Shown here piece by piece: positions 10,307 through 21,406 of a stretch of 64,000 nucleotides of DNA. Within the stretch, counting starts at the first letter, position 1; each line of letters begins with the position of its first letter. Position numbers and translations under genes: made by a program. The stretch is taken from NCBI RefSeq assembly GCF_001939115.1, contig NZ_MQTZ01000017.1, positions 72,869-136,868 of the forward strand, written 5' to 3'. The notes under the pieces were generated by a model that ran no database searches, was not told the origin of the DNA, and saw only the letters and a list, made by a program, of their open reading frames with translations. Source of the DNA: Leptolyngbya sp. 'hensonii' (GTDB lineage Bacteria > Cyanobacteriota > Cyanobacteriia > GCF-001939115).

Positions 10307-11905
10307 CTAGAAAAGTCCTCGCTTCCCAGCTGGCTTCACGGTTGCCCAGTTGGTTTTAGCCAGAGAGAGTTGTTCGTCCGTGACTTTAGCCCCTGTCAGG
10401 TTTGCACCACAGAGGTTAGCGCCCCGCAAATTGGCATTAGCCAAATAGGCATTGGTCAGGTCTGCCCCCCGCAAATCCGCCCCCTGGAGATTGGCATAGC
10501 TCATATAAGCCTTACCCAGATTAGCATCCCGAAGATTGGCCCCACTGAGACTGGCCTTACCAAAATCAGCACTGAACAGGTTAGCACCTTGAAGGTTCAC
10601 TTTATCCAGCTTGGCCTGGTTAAAGTTAGCGCCCGAGAGGTTGTAGCGTTGCAGACTGAGCTGGGTGAAATCATGTAGGGAAAAATCGCGCTTGCCCCGG
10701 TTATAGGCAATCTGGAGCCCATTGGCATCCAGCTTGGCTGGAACTTTGGGCCGATCGCCAGCAGAAGACCCTGTTTTGCCCTTCGTGCCACCCGTCTGAC
10801 CCGGTCGCCCCATCGTCCGGCCAGAGGTAAATTCAGAGGTAGGGCTGGCAGAGTCGGAGCGATTCTGGCGGGCTCGAATTCCCATGGCCACCCGCGCCAT
10901 AGAGGATGGTAGACCAGCCCCTCCACCAGTATCAGGACCTCCCCGACCATAGCCCTGGTTCCGATTTGTCGGCTGACTGGTCAACCCTTTAGCCAGACTA
11001 TCCATGTAAGGCTCCAGATCAAGAGCCCTCAGCATGTCAGCCGCAGACTGGTAGCGGTGCCTCACCGATACTTCCAGAGACTTTTTTAGGACCTCAATGA
11101 AGTGATCACTGACATGCACGTATTTCTGCCAGAGCAGTTCTCCTGTGGCCGGGTCATAGTCCATGTCCTTGGGAGCACGCCCAGACAACAGGTAAATACA
11201 GGTCACACCCAGAGCATAGATGTCACTGGCATAGACCGGACGCATGGCCATCTGCTCTGGCGGAGCATAGCCTGGTGTACCGATCGCATAAGCGGTTAGG
11301 GCAGTTTGCTCAGAGGCACTGGTTGCCGTCTGGCTAACCTGGTCTTTCACGGCCCCAAAGTCAATCATCACCAGCTTTGCATCCTGATTGCGGCGAATGA
11401 TGTTGGCTGGTTTAATATCCCGATGAATCACCTGCTGGCTATGAATGTATTGCAAAACTGGTAGAATTTCGCTCAGGAATTGCTTGACCCCAGCTTCCGT
11501 AAATGGCCCATTTGCCTTAACTTCTTGCTGCAAAGTGAAACCACTGATATATTCCTGAACCAGATAGAATTCCTGATTTTCCTCGAAATAGTCCAGCAGA
11601 CGAGGCACCTGGGGATGATTTCCGATTTTCCCCAATGTTTTTGCTTCCCTGCGAAATAAGTCCCGCGCCATCTGCATAACATTAGAGGCCGTCGAAGTGG
11701 GCCGCAGTTGCTTGATCACACAGCTTGGTGTGCCGGGAAGGGATTGATCCGTGGCTAAATAGGTTGAACCAAACCCACCCTGCCCCAAAGACTGGATCAC
11801 CTGATAGCGATCGCGCAAAAGGAGCTTAGAGCCACAGGCCTGACAAAACTCTGTGTTGGTTAAGTTTTCTGGATTAGGACAGGCTGGATTCAAGCAGTAG
11901 CTCAT
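10307..11905 (-). CDS. spkB: serine/threonine protein kinase with pentapeptide repeats (SpkB-like)
   Basis: A 532-residue Hanks-type kinase. The N-terminus has a four-cysteine, zinc-ribbon-like motif (C4, C9, C21, C24). The kinase domain (about residues 33-300) has the glycine loop GQGGFGSTY, catalytic HRDIKPANII and DFGAVKD. A disordered Gly/Ser/Pro linker follows. The C-terminus (about residues 425-515) is a pentapeptide-repeat helix (ANLFSADFGKASLSGANLRDA and similar). This Cys-kinase-pentapeptide architecture matches Synechocystis SpkB, a kinase linked to motility and oxidative stress; orthology is inferred from architecture. Confidence 0.85.
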   Translation of the reverse strand: MSYCLNPACPNPENLTNTEFCQACGSKLLLRDRYQVIQSLGQGGFGSTYLATDQSLPGTPSCVIKQLRPTSTASNVMQMARDLFRREAKTLGKIGNHPQVPRLLDYFEENQEFYLVQEYISGFTLQQEVKANGPFTEAGVKQFLSEILPVLQYIHSQQVIHRDIKPANIIRRNQDAKLVMIDFGAVKDQVSQTATSASEQTALTAYAIGTPGYAPPEQMAMRPVYASDIYALGVTCIYLLSGRAPKDMDYDPATGELLWQKYVHVSDHFIEVLKKSLEVSVRHRYQSAADMLRALDLEPYMDSLAKGLTSQPTNRNQGYGRGGPDTGGGAGLPSSMARVAMGIRARQNRSDSASPTSEFTSGRTMGRPGQTGGTKGKTGSSAGDRPKVPAKLDANGLQIAYNRGKRDFSLHDFTQLSLQRYNLSGANFNQAKLDKVNLQGANLFSADFGKASLSGANLRDANLGKAYMSYANLQGADLRGADLTNAYLANANLRGANLCGANLTGAKVTDEQLSLAKTNWATVKPAGKRGLF

Positions 11906-12429
11906 TCAGCTTCACTCGCGCTAACATCACTTAGGAAACACTACACGTTATTTTCCTGCAGTTTTTCTATTCACTTTTTCTGCTTCCATTATCCCCTGAG
12001 GTTTGATGAAAGTGGATAGGCAGTCATACAGAAGTACTCTTAAAGAATTGCTAAATTCGAATGATAAGGCAATTAAAAGAACCGCATTCATCGGTAAATT
12101 CACCGAACTTGAGCCTGTTTGCAAGCAAAGCCCTGGAAGAAGAAACTAGTTCTCCTCAACATCCGATCAAGATCAGGATGCAGGGAAAAATTTGAAAGAA
12201 ATGGGAAAATCAGATCATTACACTGCCTTAAAAGAGTCCATTGGGTTGAGAGAGACCTTACTTGAAGTGAGGGAGCTCAACTAACTTAAACCAGCAGATT
12301 ACTCTTTCATGTCATTAACAGGAACTTATCTCAGTAGCATAACCTTTACTCACGCAATATTCTAGCTGTGTTTCCCCATCTGAAGGGTAAAATAGTCAGG
12401 CTAAGATGATTTAAGAAGCGAGAGCCTCA
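11906..12429. other. divergent intergenic region, no gene recognised
   Basis: About 520 bp between the divergent SpkB-like and pheT genes. It is AT-rich and should hold both promoters. I see no RNA gene, terminator or clear regulatory repeat. A 44-codon frame at 12061 lacks a ribosome-binding site and is not called. Immediately before pheT, GAAGCGAGAG is a plausible ribosome-binding region. Confidence 0.5.
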
Positions 12430-14880
12430 ATGCGTATCTCCATAAACTGGCTGCGGGAATTAGTGGACATTAATGTGCCTCCCGAACAGTTAGCTGAAAC
12501 GTTAACCATGGCCGGATTTGAAGTGGAGGATATTGAAGATCGCCGTACCTGGGCTGATGGTGTTGTTATTGGAAAAATCTTGAGTTGTGACCCTCACCCC
12601 AACGCCGATAAGTTGCGAGTTTGCCAGGTAGATCTCGGGACCACAACACCAGCCAACATTGTCTGTGGCGCATCCAACGCTCGATCGGGGATCCAGGTTG
12701 CCGTGGCCACTCCAGGCACTTATCTGCCTCAGATCGACCTCAAAATTCGCCCCACTAAGCTCCGGGGAGTACCGTCCGAAGGCATGATTTGCTCACTGGC
12801 TGAACTGGGATTGGCCAAGGAGTCCGCTGGGATTCATATCTTTGACCAGGAGGATCTGTCCCTGGGTAGTGATGTCCGTCCCCTCCTGGGGTTAGACGAT
12901 GTCATCCTAGATGTTACCTCTACGGCCAATCGGGCTGATGCCCTCAGTATGGTCGGGATTGCTCGGGAAGTTGCGGCCCTCACAGGCGGAACCTTACGAC
13001 TGCCTGGCGGCCAGACAGACCAGATTCCAGGAGAACCACTCAACAACTCCGCTCTTCTCTCCTTGAAAGTCTCTGAACCTCAAGCCTGCCCCAGTTACAT
13101 CGGAACCGTCATTACTGGGGTCCAGACTGGGCCGTCCCCAGAGTGGCTGCAGCGACGGTTACAGGCAGCCGGTCTTAGACCCATTAACAACGTTGTGGAT
13201 ATTACCAACTACATCCTTCTGGAGTGGGGCCAACCGCTACATGCCTTTGATCGCGATCGCCTGGTAGGGTTGGCCGGGCAGGCTGACCTCACGATTGGGG
13301 TCCGGTTTGCCCAGGCGGGAGAATCCCTCAAAACCCTGGACGGACAGACCCGCACCCTGCAGACCCAGAACTTACTGATCACGGCAAATGATCACCCGAT
13401 TGCCCTGGCAGGGGTCATGGGGGGTGAAGAAACAGAAGTCCATGCAGGCAGCCAAAACCTGGTTCTGGAAGCAGCCATCTTTGAACCGATCGTGATTCGT
13501 CGATCAGCCCGAAGCCAGGCCCTGCGCACAGAAGCTTCTGCTCGGTATGAGCGCGGGGTCAACCAGGCAGAACTCTCGATTGCCTGTGGTCGGGCTTTAC
13601 AACTGATCACCGAATTAGCGGGTGGTACGATCGTGGCTCAGACTCGCTCCACAGCCCTAACAGACTCGACCCATTGGGTCCGCTCCATCGAACTGCGGCT
13701 GGACCGAATCAACCAAATTCTGGGCCCGATCGAGGTGGGTGACGATGTCGGTGACTTGCAGGCTAACGTGGTAGAACGGATTCTGACCACATTAGGATGC
13801 ACCATCACCCCCACTGAAACTGAACGAGTCTGGATGGTGACTGTTCCCCCCTATCGGTATCGGGATCTGGAGCGGGAAATTGACCTGATCGAAGAAGTGG
13901 CCAGGCTCTATGGATACAACAATTTTTGCGATACCTTACCCAATAAAACAGAGCCTGGCTATCTCTCGCTGGAACAGGAACTCACGCGCAAGCTCCGGGC
14001 CTGCCTGCGAGCAGAGGGCTTAACGGAGTTAATGCACTACTCCCTGGTAAAAACTGGAGGCAGCCGTCAAATTGCCCTCGCCAATCCCCTGTTCACCGAG
14101 TATTCGGCCCTCCGCACTCACCTGCTCCCGGATTTGATTGATGCCTTTCAATACAACCTGGAACAGGGCAATGGCCCCCTGAACGGATTTGAGATTGGTC
14201 GGGTCTTCTGGAGTGAAGAAGATGGCCTGAGTGAGGCCGATGCTGTGGCCGGAGTTTTGGGAGGAGACCCCAAACAGGGCAAATGGCCCCAAGGGGGTCG
14301 AGATCAACCCATGACCTGGTATGAGGCTAAAGGGGTTCTGGATGCTGTTTTTCAACGGCTCGGGCTCCCGATCGAATACCAGCCTGATCAACGAGATCCC
14401 CTGCTCCATCCTGGTCGCACCGCGTCCCTGTGGATTCGAGGCAACCACCTTGGCACCTTTGGCCAACTCCATCCCCAGGTCCGTCAGGAACGGGGATTGC
14501 CTGATGCCATTTATGCCTTTGAGTTAAATCAGGATGTGATCCTGGACTTTATGGATCAAGATGAGTACTTAACTCCCCTGTTCCGCGCCTATTCTACTTT
14601 TCCAGCCTCCGATCGAGACCTAGCCTTCTTCGCCGCCACCAAAATTTCTGTAGCGGAACTGATTCGGGTCATGACCAAAGCTGGGGGACAACTGCTGGAG
14701 TCGGTTGAGGTCTTTGATGAGTACCGGGGTGAGCATGTTCCCCCAGGGCAGCGGAGTCTGGCTTTCCGTTTAACCTACCGGGCCACCGATCGCACCCTGA
14801 CCGATGCTGAGATCGAGCCCTTACACCAGCAGGTTCGAGAGGCGTTAGTGGACAAATTTCGAGTGGAATTAAGAAGTTGA
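12430..14880 (+). CDS. pheT: phenylalanyl-tRNA synthetase beta subunit
   Basis: An 816-residue subunit of the heterotetrameric enzyme that charges tRNA-Phe. Domains in order are the start motif [14 protein letters not shown], the EMAP/tRNA-binding domain (about residues 40-150, with [13 protein letters not shown]), B3/B4 editing (about 210-390), B5 (about 420-500), the catalytic-like core ([19 protein letters not shown]...), and the C-terminal anticodon-binding FDX-ACB domain (about 720-816, [14 protein letters not shown]...). All are present without a break. The partner pheS is not in this window, so the two subunits are encoded apart. Confidence 0.96.
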   Translation: MRISINWLRELVDINVPPEQLAETLTMAGFEVEDIEDRRTWADGVVIGKILSCDPHPNADKLRVCQVDLGTTTPANIVCGASNARSGIQVAVATPGTYLPQIDLKIRPTKLRGVPSEGMICSLAELGLAKESAGIHIFDQEDLSLGSDVRPLLGLDDVILDVTSTANRADALSMVGIAREVAALTGGTLRLPGGQTDQIPGEPLNNSALLSLKVSEPQACPSYIGTVITGVQTGPSPEWLQRRLQAAGLRPINNVVDITNYILLEWGQPLHAFDRDRLVGLAGQADLTIGVRFAQAGESLKTLDGQTRTLQTQNLLITANDHPIALAGVMGGEETEVHAGSQNLVLEAAIFEPIVIRRSARSQALRTEASARYERGVNQAELSIACGRALQLITELAGGTIVAQTRSTALTDSTHWVRSIELRLDRINQILGPIEVGDDVGDLQANVVERILTTLGCTITPTETERVWMVTVPPYRYRDLEREIDLIEEVARLYGYNNFCDTLPNKTEPGYLSLEQELTRKLRACLRAEGLTELMHYSLVKTGGSRQIALANPLFTEYSALRTHLLPDLIDAFQYNLEQGNGPLNGFEIGRVFWSEEDGLSEADAVAGVLGGDPKQGKWPQGGRDQPMTWYEAKGVLDAVFQRLGLPIEYQPDQRDPLLHPGRTASLWIRGNHLGTFGQLHPQVRQERGLPDAIYAFELNQDVILDFMDQDEYLTPLFRAYSTFPASDRDLAFFAATKISVAELIRVMTKAGGQLLESVEVFDEYRGEHVPPGQRSLAFRLTYRATDRTLTDAEIEPLHQQVREALVDKFRVELRS

Positions 14881-14914
14881 TTGCCCCAGAATCGCCAATC
14901 CCACCACCATAATC

Positions 14915-14950
14915 GTTGTAGGAGACGCGATTCATCGCATCTCCTACAAC
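14915..14950. repeat. palindromic dispersed-type hairpin after pheT
   Basis: A 36-nt inverted repeat: GTTGTAGGAGACGCGA, a TTCA loop, then TCGCATCTCCTACAAC, with one mismatch. It resembles the GTAGAGACGCGA...-type dispersed repeats common in filamentous cyanobacteria. Lying between pheT and the YciI gene, it may act as a transcript 3' end, although no T-run follows. Confidence 0.75.
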
Positions 14951-14978
14951 AAAAACAACCAGGAGGACCTCCAAGATT

Positions 14979-15248
14979 ATGCCCAAATATGTGATGTGGG
15001 GCAGTTATTGCCAAGATGTATTGGAGAAACGAACCCCTTTCCGGCAGGCCCATCTGGATGGACTGGCAGCCCAAAAAGCGGAGGGGAAATTGATCACCGT
15101 TGGTCCCACCAAAGATGTCACCAAAGTCTTTGCCATCTACGAAGCCGAAGATGAAGCCACCGTGCGTCAACTGGTAGAGTCAGACCCCTACTGGCAGAAC
15201 GGAATCTGGACGGACTACGACGTGAAAGAGTGGATCCAGGTCCATTAA
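14979..15248 (+). CDS. YciI family protein
   Basis: An 89-residue protein of the YciI/YCII ferredoxin-like fold: an N-terminal strand MPKYVMWGSYC, then HLDGLAAQKAEGKLITVGP, and the conserved DPYWQNGIWTDYDVKEW end. Family members are small dimers with a His-Asp pair and no firmly established general reaction. AGGAGG about 17 bases before the ATG is a good but slightly distant ribosome-binding site. It is probably a separate cistron after the pheT hairpin. Confidence 0.85.
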   Translation: MPKYVMWGSYCQDVLEKRTPFRQAHLDGLAAQKAEGKLITVGPTKDVTKVFAIYEAEDEATVRQLVESDPYWQNGIWTDYDVKEWIQVH

Positions 15249-15286
15249 ACCAGAAACCTGCACTCGTTCCGGGTCCAGGCAGGTCG

Positions 15287-16030
15287 TCAGAATTTGACCT
15301 TGTAAAGCTGGAACAACTCTCCTGGCTGGGTAGCAACAATTTTTGCCCCAGCAGCAGCAATCGTTTTCTCCCAATCTTGGATCGTTTCCAGAAAGACCTC
15401 TGGCCCGAGATAGGTCTCCAGGATAGCCCAGTTCTCTGCCAGGGAAGTCTCTGGATTCAACACATCAAAAACAAAGAACCCCTCTGGCTTGAGTACTCGC
15501 TTGACCTGGGATAGGACCGCAGACCAGTAGGTCAACGAGTAGTAGCAACTGAAGCCCGTCCCGATCGCCAGATCAAAGTATGCCGGTTCATATTCCAGAT
15601 CATGGGCTGGAGCCAATTTCACCCCTTTGAACAATTTAGAATTGAGCTGGGGACCCCGAGCAACCAGGGTATCACGGGCAAAAGCACTGATCTCCTGACC
15701 GTAAAAAAACGCTTCCCAATCTCGCCAGGGGTAAATCAGAAAGCTGACCCCACAGCCGAGATCAAGACAGCGCTGGTTTTTCTTGGGTTGAGCCAACTGC
15801 CAGAAGGTGGAAGTCAGCTTGGCCTGGAGCAAGCCAGATTTCCATTCCTGAAAAATGGGCATAGCTTCAACTTCCGTTGGCAATTGGAAGGGCTCCCGCC
15901 GGTATTCCCGATCGAAACGGTCCCTCACCGCATTCAGTCGGGGCTGCCAGTCTTCCGCAGGGGGAAGTTGTAGATCGGAAGAATCATGGGAATAAGGCCC
16001 TTTTTTGTGAGCCGCGCGATCATCAGTCAA
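15287..16030 (-). CDS. class I SAM-dependent methyltransferase
   Basis: A 247-residue putative methyltransferase. Motif I appears as RCLDLGCGVSFL (about residues 87-98), an acidic post-I residue in FYGQEIS, and a later core strand as YEPAYFDLAIGTG, followed by VKRVLKPEGFFVFDVLN, all typical of a Rossmann-fold SAM binder. The first 70 residues are extra and charged. The substrate cannot be read from the sequence. The gene starts 2 bp from the stop of the 62-residue membrane protein, so the two are probably co-transcribed. Confidence 0.85.
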   Translation of the reverse strand: MTDDRAAHKKGPYSHDSSDLQLPPAEDWQPRLNAVRDRFDREYRREPFQLPTEVEAMPIFQEWKSGLLQAKLTSTFWQLAQPKKNQRCLDLGCGVSFLIYPWRDWEAFFYGQEISAFARDTLVARGPQLNSKLFKGVKLAPAHDLEYEPAYFDLAIGTGFSCYYSLTYWSAVLSQVKRVLKPEGFFVFDVLNPETSLAENWAILETYLGPEVFLETIQDWEKTIAAAGAKIVATQPGELFQLYKVKF

Positions 16031-16031
16031 T

Positions 16032-16220
16032 TTAACTACCTTTCAAAGCCTTACCGAGATGTTGCCGACCTGCTTTACTAACCAACCATATTGGCCAAGC
16101 CAGGGAAAACATGAGCCGATTTGGCAATGTCTGGGTCAAAAATGTCTTCCGAAATCCACTCCAGAACATCCAGGCCCCACCCAGGTAAATGCCCAGCAAG
16201 GCCCAACCTGCTAATCCCAT
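16032..16220 (-). CDS. small membrane protein, 62 aa
   Basis: A 62-residue protein with one clear hydrophobic helix (GLAGWALLGIYLGGAWMFWSGF) and a second weaker one (RLMFSLAWPIWLV), ending in a basic tail. It precedes the methyltransferase almost without a gap. The family is unknown to me. The operon placement and protein-like sequence support it. Confidence 0.65.
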   Translation of the reverse strand: MGLAGWALLGIYLGGAWMFWSGFRKTFLTQTLPNRLMFSLAWPIWLVSKAGRQHLGKALKGS

Positions 16221-16541
16221 CAGTTAACCTCCAGACAAAATGAATTGGGTCAGTTCAGGTACTATCAATTCAGAACTGCCTGATTCCAGTTTACTCAGTT
16301 CATCCGTCATCTTCCAATCGTCAGGTTTTTTCGAAGCAAGGATGTCGTCCGGGGGAAAGGGAGATCACCCTGCTTGACTGTCCCAAGGCAACAAAATGGA
16401 GAAAAATTCTGCTCATCCTGGGTGATCCTCCCGGTTGAGAGATAGCCTAAGTTTAAGAGGAAGAGCAGACTAGAGTCGGCGCAAGTCAGTATTTCCAACA
16501 GAGACCGGTAGTGATTATATCCAGAAGATGGGAGAAACCCT
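16221..16541. other. divergent promoter region
   Basis: About 320 bp between the divergent membrane-protein gene and the nucleotidyltransferase gene. It should carry both promoters. No repeat, RNA gene or operator is recognised. Confidence 0.45.
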
Positions 16542-19208
16542 ATGCGAGCAGTGCTGATGGCTGGTGGATCGGGAACCCGGCTCAGGCCCCTGACCTGTGA
16601 TTTGCCGAAACCAATGGTTCCTATTCTGAATCGACCCATTGCTGAGCACATCGTTAATCTCCTCAAGCGGCACGATATTACAGAGGTTATTGCAACCTTG
16701 CACTATCTCCCAGATGTCATGCGAGATTACTTCCAGGATGGTAGTAACTTCGGAATCCAGATGACTTATGCCGTGGAAGAGGATCAACCCCTGGGAACGG
16801 CTGGTTGCGTCAAGAACATTGCTGAGCTTCTGGATCAAACCTTTCTCGTCATCAGTGGAGACAGTATCACCGATTTTGACCTGACTGCAGCGATCCAGTT
16901 TCATCGCGAGAAACGATCGAAGGCCACCCTGATTCTGACCCGGGTACCCAATCCGATCGAGTTCGGGGTGGTGATCACCGATGAGAACTTGCAGATTCGC
17001 CGCTTTCTGGAAAAGCCTTCTACCAGCGAAATCTTCTCCGACACGGTGAACACCGGCACCTATATCTTGGAACCGGAGGTGTTGGACTATCTCCCAGCGC
17101 AACAGGAATCTGATTTCTCCAAAGACCTGTTTCCCCAACTCCTGGAACAGGGAGAGCCCATGTATGGCTATATTGCAGAGGGCTACTGGTGCGATGTTGG
17201 CCATCTGGACGTTTATCGAGAAGCCCAGTACGATGCCTTACTCCGCCGGGTCCAGTTGGAGTTTGCCTATCCGGAAGCCAGTCGCTGGGAAATTGATGGC
17301 AAAACCCTGACTTCTGCCCGAGCCGGAGCCATGGATCTGGAAAGAAGTCGTCCAGCCCTGACCCGATCGATGGACCCAGAAGGGGGCGAACGACTGGCCA
17401 CCGACATGCTCTTGATCGGGCAAAACACCTATATTGACCCTTCCGCCCGCCTGGAGGCTCCGGCCATGATTGGTCATAACTGTCGAATTGGTCCTCGGGT
17501 TCACATCAGCGCTGGAACCGTGATTGGGGACAACGTCACCGTCGGAGCCGATGCAGATTTGAAGCGTCCGATTATCTGGAATGGAGCAATCATTGGGGAT
17601 GAAGCCCGTCTGCGGGCCTGTGTGATTGGTCGGGGCACCCGTATCGATCGGCGCGCCCATGTTCTGGAGGGGGCGATCGTGGGTTCCCTCTCCATGGTGG
17701 GAGAAGAAGCCCAGATCAGCCCCAATGTGCGGGTCTGGCCCAGCAAGAAGGTTGAGCCCGGGGCCATCCTCAACATCAACCTGATCTGGGGCCATGCCGC
17801 CTATCGCAATTTGTTTGGGCAACGGGGGGTTTCTGGCCTAGCCAATGTTGATGTAACCCCAGAATTTGCCGTCAAGTTGGGAGCAGCCTATGGGTCCACC
17901 CTGCGATCGGGGGTGCAGGTCACAGTTTCCCGCGACCAGCGCAGTATCTCCCGCATGGTTTCCCGATCCCTGATCGCTGGACTCATGTCGGTGGGGGTCA
18001 ATATTCAAAACCTGGAAGCCACAGCCATTCCCGTCGCTCGCACAGTGATTCCCTCCCTGGGCAGTGCCGGGGGCATTCACGTCCGGGTCCATCCAGAGCG
18101 ATCGGATCATGTTCTGATTGAGTTTATGGACCATAAGGGGATTAACATTTCCAAAGCTCAGGAAAAGAAGATTGAAGGGGCTTTCTTCAAGGAAGACTTC
18201 CGCCGCGCCCAGATCCATGAAATCGGCAATGTCATCTATCCGGGACAGGTGATCGATGCCTACAGCACAGCTTTTGAAAAACATCTAAATGTCCGCAGCA
18301 TTCGCAATACCAACTCCAAAGTTGTGATTGACTATGTGTACGCCGTCTCTGGAGCCGTACTTCCCCAACTGCTGGCCAAATTTGGCTGCGATGCCGTGGT
18401 CCTGAATGCCAGTCTGGGGCTAACTGCGCCTTCTGCCACCGATCGTGAAGGCTTATTGAACCAGTTGGGCCATGTGGTCGAGGCCCTACGGGCCACCTTC
18501 GGGGTCCAGGTCTCTGCCAACGGGGAACAACTGATTCTGGTGGACGAGTCCGGGATTCCGATTCGGGGAGAAATGCTGACCGCCCTGATGGTGGAAACCA
18601 TCCTGACCAACCATCCCCGGAGCACCGTGGTCGTTCCAGTGCATGCTTCCAGTGCCGTGGAGCAGATCGCCCGTCGTCATGATGCCCGCGTGATTCGGAC
18701 AAAAGCCAATCCTACGGCACTGATGGAAGCGTCCTACACCAATCCCCATGTGGTCCTGGGAGGCAGTGGAGAAATGGGATTTATTTTTCCCCAACTTCAT
18801 CCCGGCTTTGATGCCATGTTCTGTATTGCCAAACTAATTGAAATGTTGACCCTGCAAGAACGCACCCTGGGCCAGATTCGATCGGATTTACCCAGAGTCG
18901 CCCATCGAACCTACACGATTCGTTGCCCCTGGACTGTGAAAGGCTCTCTGATGCGTTATCTGGTCGAGTCCCATCCGGCGGAAAATTTGGAACTGGTCGA
19001 TGGAGTCAAGATTTTCAACTATCAATCGGATAGCTGGGTGCTAGTGTTACCCGATGCCGGGGAACCCCTGGTACATATTTTCGCCAATAGTGAAGACCGG
19101 GGCTGGGTAGACGAAATCTTACGAGAGTATCGCACCCGAGTTCAGGAATTCGTAGACCAGGAACAGGGGGTCGAGGAATTCAAACCCGATCTGTACAGTG
19201 GCTTTTAA
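16542..19208 (+). CDS. nucleotidyltransferase fused to phosphomannomutase-like domain
   Basis: An 888-residue fusion. Residues 1-235 form a sugar-phosphate nucleotidyltransferase with [24 protein letters not shown] and EGYWCDVGH. Hexapeptide repeats of a left-handed beta-helix follow (about residues 280-375, for example [20 protein letters not shown]). The C-terminal ~500 residues align in layout with phosphohexomutases, but the phosphoserine TASHNP motif, the DGDxDR metal loop and the GExSGH sugar loop are not intact. It is usually annotated as mannose-1-phosphate guanylyltransferase. Activation of a sugar for cell-envelope glycans is plausible; the actual nucleotide and sugar are unproven. 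Confidence 0.88.
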   Translation: MRAVLMAGGSGTRLRPLTCDLPKPMVPILNRPIAEHIVNLLKRHDITEVIATLHYLPDVMRDYFQDGSNFGIQMTYAVEEDQPLGTAGCVKNIAELLDQTFLVISGDSITDFDLTAAIQFHREKRSKATLILTRVPNPIEFGVVITDENLQIRRFLEKPSTSEIFSDTVNTGTYILEPEVLDYLPAQQESDFSKDLFPQLLEQGEPMYGYIAEGYWCDVGHLDVYREAQYDALLRRVQLEFAYPEASRWEIDGKTLTSARAGAMDLERSRPALTRSMDPEGGERLATDMLLIGQNTYIDPSARLEAPAMIGHNCRIGPRVHISAGTVIGDNVTVGADADLKRPIIWNGAIIGDEARLRACVIGRGTRIDRRAHVLEGAIVGSLSMVGEEAQISPNVRVWPSKKVEPGAILNINLIWGHAAYRNLFGQRGVSGLANVDVTPEFAVKLGAAYGSTLRSGVQVTVSRDQRSISRMVSRSLIAGLMSVGVNIQNLEATAIPVARTVIPSLGSAGGIHVRVHPERSDHVLIEFMDHKGINISKAQEKKIEGAFFKEDFRRAQIHEIGNVIYPGQVIDAYSTAFEKHLNVRSIRNTNSKVVIDYVYAVSGAVLPQLLAKFGCDAVVLNASLGLTAPSATDREGLLNQLGHVVEALRATFGVQVSANGEQLILVDESGIPIRGEMLTALMVETILTNHPRSTVVVPVHASSAVEQIARRHDARVIRTKANPTALMEASYTNPHVVLGGSGEMGFIFPQLHPGFDAMFCIAKLIEMLTLQERTLGQIRSDLPRVAHRTYTIRCPWTVKGSLMRYLVESHPAENLELVDGVKIFNYQSDSWVLVLPDAGEPLVHIFANSEDRGWVDEILREYRTRVQEFVDQEQGVEEFKPDLYSGF

Positions 19209-19218
19209 GACCCAAACT

Positions 19219-20796
19219 ATGAATGCTGATACCACTCTGGCTCGTCAACTGGATTTGATGATCCGAGCCAAATATTCCCTGATTTATATTGTCTCTACCG
19301 AAGAAGACCCGGTAGAGAGCCTACTCCACCAGGTGGCAACCCTGGTCTCCGTTCCCCGCAGCCTGCTCCTCTGGGATGTGGTTCGAGGATGGCAGGACAA
19401 TGGCGCAGATAAGGGCTCTGTCATGGCAGCCCTGACCCGCATCAGTAAAGCGGATCCCCAGATTCCGGCCCTGTTTGTGTTACGCGATCTGCACCCCTAC
19501 CTGCACCTCCACTATCCTCAAGGAGACAAGCACTCGGCGATCGTGCGGGAACTGCGCAACCTGGCCCGGGACCTGAAACAGACGCGCAAAACCCTGATTC
19601 TGACCAGCCCGATTCTGGAACTCCCGGCAGAATTACGGGACGAAGTCACCGTCCTGGACTTTCAGTTACCCACCATCCCCGAGATCAATCAGCTGCTACA
19701 ACAGCTCATCGTCCCTGAAAAACTCAAGCTCAGTCCTCTGGGACGGGAGCAACTGGTGAAAGCCTGTCAGGGATTGAGTCGATCGCGGATTGAGCGGGTC
19801 TTAGGCAAGGCCCTGGCGGATAAACAACAGGTTGATGAGTCAGATATTGACAGTGTGCTGGAAGAAAAGCGCCAGGCGATCCGCCAGACTGAAATTCTGG
19901 AGTTTCTACGTGGACAGGAGTCGCTCAAACAGGTGGGAGGTTTAGAAAACCTAAAGCAGTGGGTGCAGATGCGGCGGGATGCTTTCACAGAAGAGGCTCG
20001 TCGCTATGGCATTCCCAACCCCAAAGGCGTCCTGCTGGTGGGGATCCAGGGCACCGGGAAATCCCTGTCTGCCAAAACGATCGCCCATGAATGGCATTTG
20101 CCCTTGCTGCGGCTAGACACAGGTCGCCTGTTCGGGGGCATCGTGGGGGAAAGTGAAAGCCGGGTGCGCCAGATGATCCAGGTCGCAGAAGCCATGGCCC
20201 CCTGCGTGTTATGGATCGATGAAATCGACAAGGGCTTTGGCAATATTGCCGGGGGCAGCGATGGGGACTCTGGCACCAGTCGGCGTGTCTTCGGCACCCT
20301 GATCACCTGGATGCAGGAGAAGACCAGCCCCGTTTTCATTGTGGCCACTGCCAACAATGTCCGGATTCTGCCTGCAGAACTGCTCCGGAAAGGCCGGTTC
20401 GACGAAATTTTCTTCCTCAACCTCCCCACGGCTGCAGAACGTCAAGAGATCTTCCGGGTGCATTTACAGCGCTGGCGACCTAACCGATTGCGAGACTTTG
20501 ATCTGCCTCTGCTGGCCGATCAGACAGAGGATTTCAGTGGCGCTGAAATTGAACAGGTGATTGTGGATGCCATGCATCGAGCCTTCTTCGATCGTAGTGT
20601 CACAGGACAACGACGAGATTTCACCAGCAACGACATTGTACGGGCGATCGAAGAGACGGTTCCACTGGCTGCGATTGCCCGTGACCAGATTTCGGGATTG
20701 AAGCGCTGGGCCGCTGAAGCTGGTGCTCGAACCGCTTCCAGCGACAAGGAATTGATCGAGGAACTGCGGAAATACGTCCACCGGTCAGAGAATTAA
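19219..20796 (+). CDS. ycf46: AAA ATPase, Ycf46 family
   Basis: A 525-residue AAA protein. The N-terminal ~230 residues are a degenerate ATPase-like module (IVSTEEDPVESLLHQV...). The second module has Walker A GIQGTGKS, Walker B VLWIDEIDKGF and a sensor region FIVATANN...RKGRFDEIFFLNLP. This matches the plastid/cyanobacterial Ycf46 family, implicated in photosynthesis under changing carbon supply. The ATG at 19219 is chosen over a GTG at 19198 because the latter lies inside the upstream gene. The 10-bp gap implies co-transcription with the fusion gene. Confidence 0.9.
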   Translation: MNADTTLARQLDLMIRAKYSLIYIVSTEEDPVESLLHQVATLVSVPRSLLLWDVVRGWQDNGADKGSVMAALTRISKADPQIPALFVLRDLHPYLHLHYPQGDKHSAIVRELRNLARDLKQTRKTLILTSPILELPAELRDEVTVLDFQLPTIPEINQLLQQLIVPEKLKLSPLGREQLVKACQGLSRSRIERVLGKALADKQQVDESDIDSVLEEKRQAIRQTEILEFLRGQESLKQVGGLENLKQWVQMRRDAFTEEARRYGIPNPKGVLLVGIQGTGKSLSAKTIAHEWHLPLLRLDTGRLFGGIVGESESRVRQMIQVAEAMAPCVLWIDEIDKGFGNIAGGSDGDSGTSRRVFGTLITWMQEKTSPVFIVATANNVRILPAELLRKGRFDEIFFLNLPTAAERQEIFRVHLQRWRPNRLRDFDLPLLADQTEDFSGAEIEQVIVDAMHRAFFDRSVTGQRRDFTSNDIVRAIEETVPLAAIARDQISGLKRWAAEAGARTASSDKELIEELRKYVHRSEN

Positions 20797-20958
20797 TGGC
20801 TCCAACTAGCCGGATCAGCCTTGAAGTTTATGAAGTTTATGAGGATGAATTTTGAATTTTGTCAGGCTTTGACCAGGACACAAGGTATTTTGACTTTTGA
20901 ACTACGTTAATCTAGAGGGTATGCCTGCCCACACGCAGTATCGGAAAAGCGAACCGTT

Positions 20959-21333
20959 ATGTCTCACTTCACCACCATTCAAGTCCATATCAAAGACGGT
21001 GAGATTTTATCCCAAGTTCTGGAAGAACTGGGATACGAGGTAGAACGGGATGCTGCCGTCCGGGGCTATCAGGGCGATCGCACCTACGCCGAGTTCGTCA
21101 TCCGCCAGGACAACGGCTATGACCTGGGGTTTCGCCTGAACGGGAACAACTATGAACTGGTCGCTGATTTTTGGGGCGTTGCCATGAATCAGAAAACCTT
21201 TGTGAATCAGGTCTCTCAGAAGTATGCTCACAAGATGTTGCTGAGTACAGTCCAGGATCAGGGGTTTACCGTCGAAGCGGAAGAAATACTACCGGATGGG
21301 ACCGTCAGGGTTTTAGTAGGGCGCTGGGCCTGA
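20959..21333 (+). CDS. ycf35: DUF1257 protein, Ycf35
   Basis: A 124-residue protein matching the conserved Ycf35/DUF1257 pattern: MSHFTTIQVHIKDGEIL, then the central ELGYEVERDAAVRGYQGD, and GYDLGFRLNGNNYELVADFWGV. It is found in cyanobacteria and some plastid genomes, and its function is unknown. The length is full. It follows ycf46 by 162 bp with no evident terminator. Confidence 0.9.
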   Translation: MSHFTTIQVHIKDGEILSQVLEELGYEVERDAAVRGYQGDRTYAEFVIRQDNGYDLGFRLNGNNYELVADFWGVAMNQKTFVNQVSQKYAHKMLLSTVQDQGFTVEAEEILPDGTVRVLVGRWA

Positions 21334-21406
21334 TTCTCCCGATCGGCAGGGCACCGTTACCCGCATTGACCAGAAGCAAGTGAACTGAGGTTAGGGGTCA
21401 CCGGCT

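Noticed and set aside
12061-12195. 44-codon open frame between spkB and pheT
   Set aside because: No ribosome-binding site, polar low-information sequence and no recognisable similarity.
17238-18800. Several long antisense frames within the nucleotidyltransferase gene
   Set aside because: They mirror the codon pattern of the real gene, show no domain or ribosome-binding site and have atypical composition.
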